Part shown: positions 61,099 to 64,000 of the stretch, one piece after another
Numbering within the stretch: position 1 is the stretch's first letter
How the letters are laid out: each line of letters begins with the position of its first letter
Source of the DNA: Streptomyces cinnamoneus
Lineage (GTDB): Bacteria > Actinomycetota > Actinomycetes > Streptomycetales > Streptomycetaceae
Direction: 5' to 3'
Length of the DNA: 64,000 nucleotides
Assembly: GCF_014650495.1 (NCBI RefSeq)
Contig: NZ_BMVB01000012.1
Coordinates: 1-64,000, forward strand
The notes under the pieces: generated by a model
What the model saw: only the letters and a program-made list of their open reading frames with translations
Database searches by the model: none
What the model was told of the DNA's origin: nothing
Program-made: the position numbers and the translations under genes

Positions 61099-62403
61099 TC
61101 AGGCCAACGGCTTCAGGTGCATGCCCTCTGGTCCCTGACCCGGGCTGTTCAGGCACTCGTACTTGCGGTGCGGCCCAGAGGCCACCTTGTCGTAGAAGGC
61201 GCCCAGGCACCTTCCCAGAGCCAGCTGACCATAGGAATTGGGGTGGAAGGATTCCTCCTTCTGGCCCTGCGGGCGGGCGGCCCCGGCAGAAAGGAAGCGC
61301 ATCCATTCCGCATTCCTGCCGGGGGTAGGGCTCGTGAGCGTTTCACCCGCCTTTGCCTGGCGGACACCATCAGCACAGACTTCATGGCCCTGCGCAGCCC
61401 ACTGAAGGTCCAGGTAGTGAAGATTCTTCTTGTCGGCCACTCCCTCGAGCATGTGGGCGATACTGTTGACGACATCCTTGCGCGCCCAGTTCGTGTCCTG
61501 GTCGTAGAAGGGACACCCACCCGGAGCGTACCGGTTGGAAGTGAAGCTGCTGCCTTGGGCGTACCGATAGCTGCTGGAGAGTGGGACCGGCGACGGGTAC
61601 GACTGAATCGCCAAGACATAGGAGCCGTCCCGGTGGCCGGATTGCCGCATGACGGAGCGGATCCGGTCGACCACGTTCCCTACTTTCTCCGGAATCTCTT
61701 TCGCCAGCGCCTGCTTGACAGTCCAATCCCATTTCTTCCAGCAGTACCTGCCGACCGGTCCGTACAGGAACTGCCAGACGCAGTCCTCGATGATCTTGCT
61801 GAAGCCGAGGTCGTTTCCGCTGATGGAGAGCTGGACCAGCTTGATGTCGTACTTTGCTGCGAGATCCTTCAGCTGGTCAGCCTGTGGCCTCTGCCCCTTG
61901 AAGTCCTGGCCGCCCGCGGCGGCGGGCAGTACGTGCACGGTCTCCGCCCCTGAGCAAGCGAGATTCACCTTATAGTCCACGGGTATTCCAGAGGTCGCGA
62001 TCTCCGCGACGTCCGACCTGTGGCAACCGTTCTCCTTCTTCGTTGTCGGGTCGAGGTAGGTGGTCCCGTACACGCGGGTCGGATCCTTCACGCATCCGGA
62101 AGGGCCGCAAGCGGTGGCCCGGTCAGTTCCGTACATGTCGTCGGTGGGGCTGTACTTTATATCGACATTGCCCTGCCATCTCCCTCCCTCTCCTGATATG
62201 AAGCTGTCGCCGAGGGAGACGGCCGCGGTGGGTTTGCCCTTGGAGCCTACGGAACTTCTCGACATCGCCGAGGACTCGACCGTTGAGACAGCCAGACAGA
62301 GTGGCAGCAGCGCGGCGGCCGATGCCAGTGCAAGGGTTCTTCGAGATCTGCAGAATATGCGGAAAGGGGGCTTGCGACAGTCATGTGATTCCGTGCCAGG
62401 CAT
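61099..62403 (-). CDS. secreted SGNH/GDSL hydrolase, 434 aa
   Basis: Signal peptide: basic RKPPFRIFCRSRRT, core LALASAAALLPLCLAV, cut near SSA. SGNH motifs: AAVSLGDSFISGEGGRW (nucleophile Ser), VNLACSGAETVHV, LVQLSISGNDLGFS and FHPNSYGQLALGRC at the C-terminus with the catalytic His. An insert region between ENGC and CWKKW plus many Cys suggests a secreted lipase, phospholipase or acetylesterase. ATG 62403 follows GGAGG at 4 nt. It is convergent with the phospholipase C and shares the lower GC content and richer Lys/Asn/Ile use of this island. Confidence 0.87.
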   Translation of the reverse strand: MPGTESHDCRKPPFRIFCRSRRTLALASAAALLPLCLAVSTVESSAMSRSSVGSKGKPTAAVSLGDSFISGEGGRWQGNVDIKYSPTDDMYGTDRATACGPSGCVKDPTRVYGTTYLDPTTKKENGCHRSDVAEIATSGIPVDYKVNLACSGAETVHVLPAAAGGQDFKGQRPQADQLKDLAAKYDIKLVQLSISGNDLGFSKIIEDCVWQFLYGPVGRYCWKKWDWTVKQALAKEIPEKVGNVVDRIRSVMRQSGHRDGSYVLAIQSYPSPVPLSSSYRYAQGSSFTSNRYAPGGCPFYDQDTNWARKDVVNSIAHMLEGVADKKNLHYLDLQWAAQGHEVCADGVRQAKAGETLTSPTPGRNAEWMRFLSAGAARPQGQKEESFHPNSYGQLALGRCLGAFYDKVASGPHRKYECLNSPGQGPEGMHLKPLA

Positions 62404-63631
62404 GAGTCCTCCACCGAATGAGACATCTCCACGATGCGTGACTGGAAATTATGATTCGATCTTTCGATTTGATCGGTCGGTGTGAGCGATGCGAAGCACG
62501 TTACAGTCGCCGCACTCGGGATGCGGACGGTATTTTGGGTCGTGTCTGCACAATGTTGCGGCAAGGTTCATGACGTGGAATCACCGTTTGTCAAACGGGC
62601 AGACCTTGTCACGGGAAACGCAGGCCACGGGACTCACTGGCAGCGCTTCAGGAGCGGTATCTGCTCGGAAGGGAAGGTAGTGGAACTCGTCATCACTACT
62701 TTGTCCGGGCAAGTTCGCCACGGTCGCGGGCGGTGGCAGGGACGGCAAGTTGCTGCCTGGCGCGGGTAAGCATCGCTGCGCGGATGCCGTCCTCCACTTG
62801 CGATGCGGACCGGTCTCGGTCGCCCGATCGCTCTGCCGCCGGCGCCGGGAGCGGCACCAGGGGCCAGGCATCGGATGCGACGTCGCTGAGAACCTCGAGG
62901 ACGGCTTCAACCACAAGTCGGCCGCCAGGGGCACGAGCTGGTCATTCAACGGGCTGGGGAGAAGCCTCGCGACTGACCGCGAGGTCGAACTATGTGCTTA
63001 CACGGGCTGCGACGTCCAGGGAGGCGACGCGCAACCCTGCGTGCACGCTGTCGGCTTCCTCCGGCCGTAGCGGGAGCGCCACGGCGACTGGAACGGGGTG
63101 ATCAGCGCCTTGTTGCGCCGCTCACATGTCTTCCGTGCGGGGATACGGGTGTTGTGCACCCACTAGGAGGTCGAGGCCGGAGAATCGCACGTGGAAGGGG
63201 TGGCAATGCACTTGCCAGGTAGTGGTGAGTGCGCTCAGCGTCGCCAGCCCGATGCCGAAGCGGCCGGTCGTCCCGGCGCTGAAGGTTTTGCCGCTGAGCC
63301 TATAGGGTTCTTGCCGCTTCCTTCGCTCCCCGCGCCATCAACTGGTACAGCGCCAAGTCCGTCGCGCAGGCCCTGATCGAGTAATCGCACCGCGCAGCTC
63401 GCGTCTTCGATCGACCGGATCTCAAGCTGGGGATCCGCCTGCGAACGTCCTGACCGCGGCGCCGATCGCATCGTCGTACATGCCTGTCCTCTCCGTGCTC
63501 TGGCTCGTTATCAGCCCCAGGGTCACAGGGCGAAACGTCATGGTCTCCGTGGCAATTGGTCATCGGGGCATCAAGGACCTCCCCAGGGCGGGTGCCCCCT
63601 TCGCTCCCGGTCCAGTGGGTAAACGCCCAAC
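62404..63631. other. 1.2-kb region of gene decay
   Basis: Apart from the SGNH promoter, only coding-like scraps: minus strand 62740-62914 (VEAVLEVLSDVASDAWPLVP, with a frame change near 62914) and minus strand 63200-63310 (FGIGLATLSALTTTWQV, reminiscent of the end of an HK-type ATPase, very uncertain). None has a start, stop and steady codon bias together. Confidence 0.45.
62448..62453 (-). promoter_or_regulatory. -10 element (CATAAT) of the SGNH hydrolase
   Basis: CATAAT on the minus strand, 45 nt from ATG 62403, within the only AT-rich stretch of the leader. No good -35; a repeated GATCGAA/ATCGAAA word just upstream may be a regulator site. Confidence 0.4.
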
Positions 63632-63898
63632 ACCGTGGGTCAACGATTTACCCACGAGGAGGACCGCTCGGAGTTGCTTGCTTCGTGCTACCGGGAGTCG
63701 CTTCGGGTTGCCGACGAGCTCGGCGCACGGACTGTCGCCTTCCCGGCGATCTCCACGGGCATCTACGGCTGGCCGATGGAAGACGGTGCACGCATCGCGG
63801 TGGAGTCGGTGCGAGTGACCGAGACGGCGGTGGAAGAGGTCCGCTTCGTCCTCTTCGACGAGCAGGCGTACGAGGCCTTCGCCGCACAGCTGAGGTGA
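63632..63898 (+). pseudogene. truncated macrodomain paralogue
   Basis: Encodes the last 80 residues of a MacroD protein (EDRSELLASCYRESLRVADE, VAFPAISTGIYGWPMEDGA, VRFVLFDEQAYEAFAAQL), about 78% identical at DNA level by eye to 56285-56530. The ADP-ribose-binding N-terminus is missing: the frame hits TAA at 63620-63622. A GTG at 63635 could be used but would give a non-functional fragment. Upstream GRVP and QWV scraps in shifted frames (63585-63620) hint at decay of a once longer copy. Confidence 0.8.
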
Positions 63899-64000
63899 CT
63901 GCCCTGTCTGGCGCGATCTGAAGCTTCCGTCGCGCCTGAGCCCCCTGAATCACGAGATGGAGCCGCCAGCTGGCATGAACTGGCAGCTCTTTCGTTTTGG

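Noticed and set aside
63480..63818. 112-aa ORF overlapping the truncated macrodomain
   Set aside because: It is in a different frame from the macrodomain homology and has no recognisable features.
56000..64000. Island as a prophage or integrative element
   Set aside because: No integrase, excisionase, capsid, terminase or transfer genes are visible, and no clear attachment repeats were found.

Overview
The window is high-GC actinobacterial chromosome, almost certainly Streptomyces or a close relative. The evidence is GC-saturated third codon positions, GTG/TTG starts, many leaderless genes (ATG about 7 nt after a TAnnnT -10 box), twin-arginine signals, a DUF5133 gene, PucR and fused GntR/TetR regulators, and a monomeric isocitrate dehydrogenase. 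It reads as accessory or arm-type DNA: short operons, many oxidoreductases, regulators and resistance genes, three tRNA genes, and only a few housekeeping genes (icd, a hemC paralogue). No rRNA, CRISPR array, intact insertion sequence or prophage was seen.

Layout. 0-10 kb: small metabolic genes (hemerythrin, MmcQ/YjbR), a secreted Cys-rich protein, a P450, a translationally coupled pair of large unrecognised proteins, a membrane diacylglycerol-kinase-like protein, and a deazaflavin-dependent nitroreductase fused to a hemerythrin. 10.4-13.5 kb: a CHAT-protease/TPR/WD40 protein with a small trypsin-co-occurring (Trypco1-like) partner, a conflict-type two-gene system. 13.6-19.4 kb: two regulator/target units, Lrp-MFS exporter and a GntR-TetR fusion regulator facing an FAD monooxygenase across a region with two different classes of palindromic operator. 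19.5-24.3 kb: methyltransferase, then an asnB / quinone oxidoreductase / class III extradiol dioxygenase operon, a possible small specialised-metabolite locus. 25-41 kb: icd, ATP-grasp protein, a Cys-rich HTH protein, nuclease/phosphatase, two FAD enzymes, a macrodomain gene with a near-perfect DNA-damage (RecA-NDp/PafBC-type) promoter, an APC permease, alkB, a TTC38-like protein and a flavin reductase.

41-52 kb: tRNA-Ala, a PucR regulator, an SGNH esterase, then a drug-response neighbourhood: an ABC-F gene behind a leaderless 7-codon upstream ORF and a terminator hairpin (ribosome-mediated attenuator), convergent with a MerR/TipAS regulator and family-1 glycosyltransferase that the sequence as given fuses through a probable 1-nt indel. 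Two identical tRNA-Lys genes flank a small gene and a gene relic; YjbQ, hemC and two paralogous small proteins follow.

52-64 kb: a P450 with a peroxygenase-like Arg-Pro in its I helix, an imine-reductase-like enzyme, a LysE exporter and an intact macrodomain gene. Then comes a visibly lower-GC island: three tandem beta-prism (MABP-like) proteins, each with three DLN-GAGG repeats, transcribed with a phospholipase C that has lost its secretion signal, and a convergent secreted SGNH hydrolase. The island ends in gene relics and a truncated second macrodomain copy. The MABP/PLC operon, the CHAT/Trypco1 pair, the dual-operator regulator and the ABC-F attenuator are the most interesting parts.
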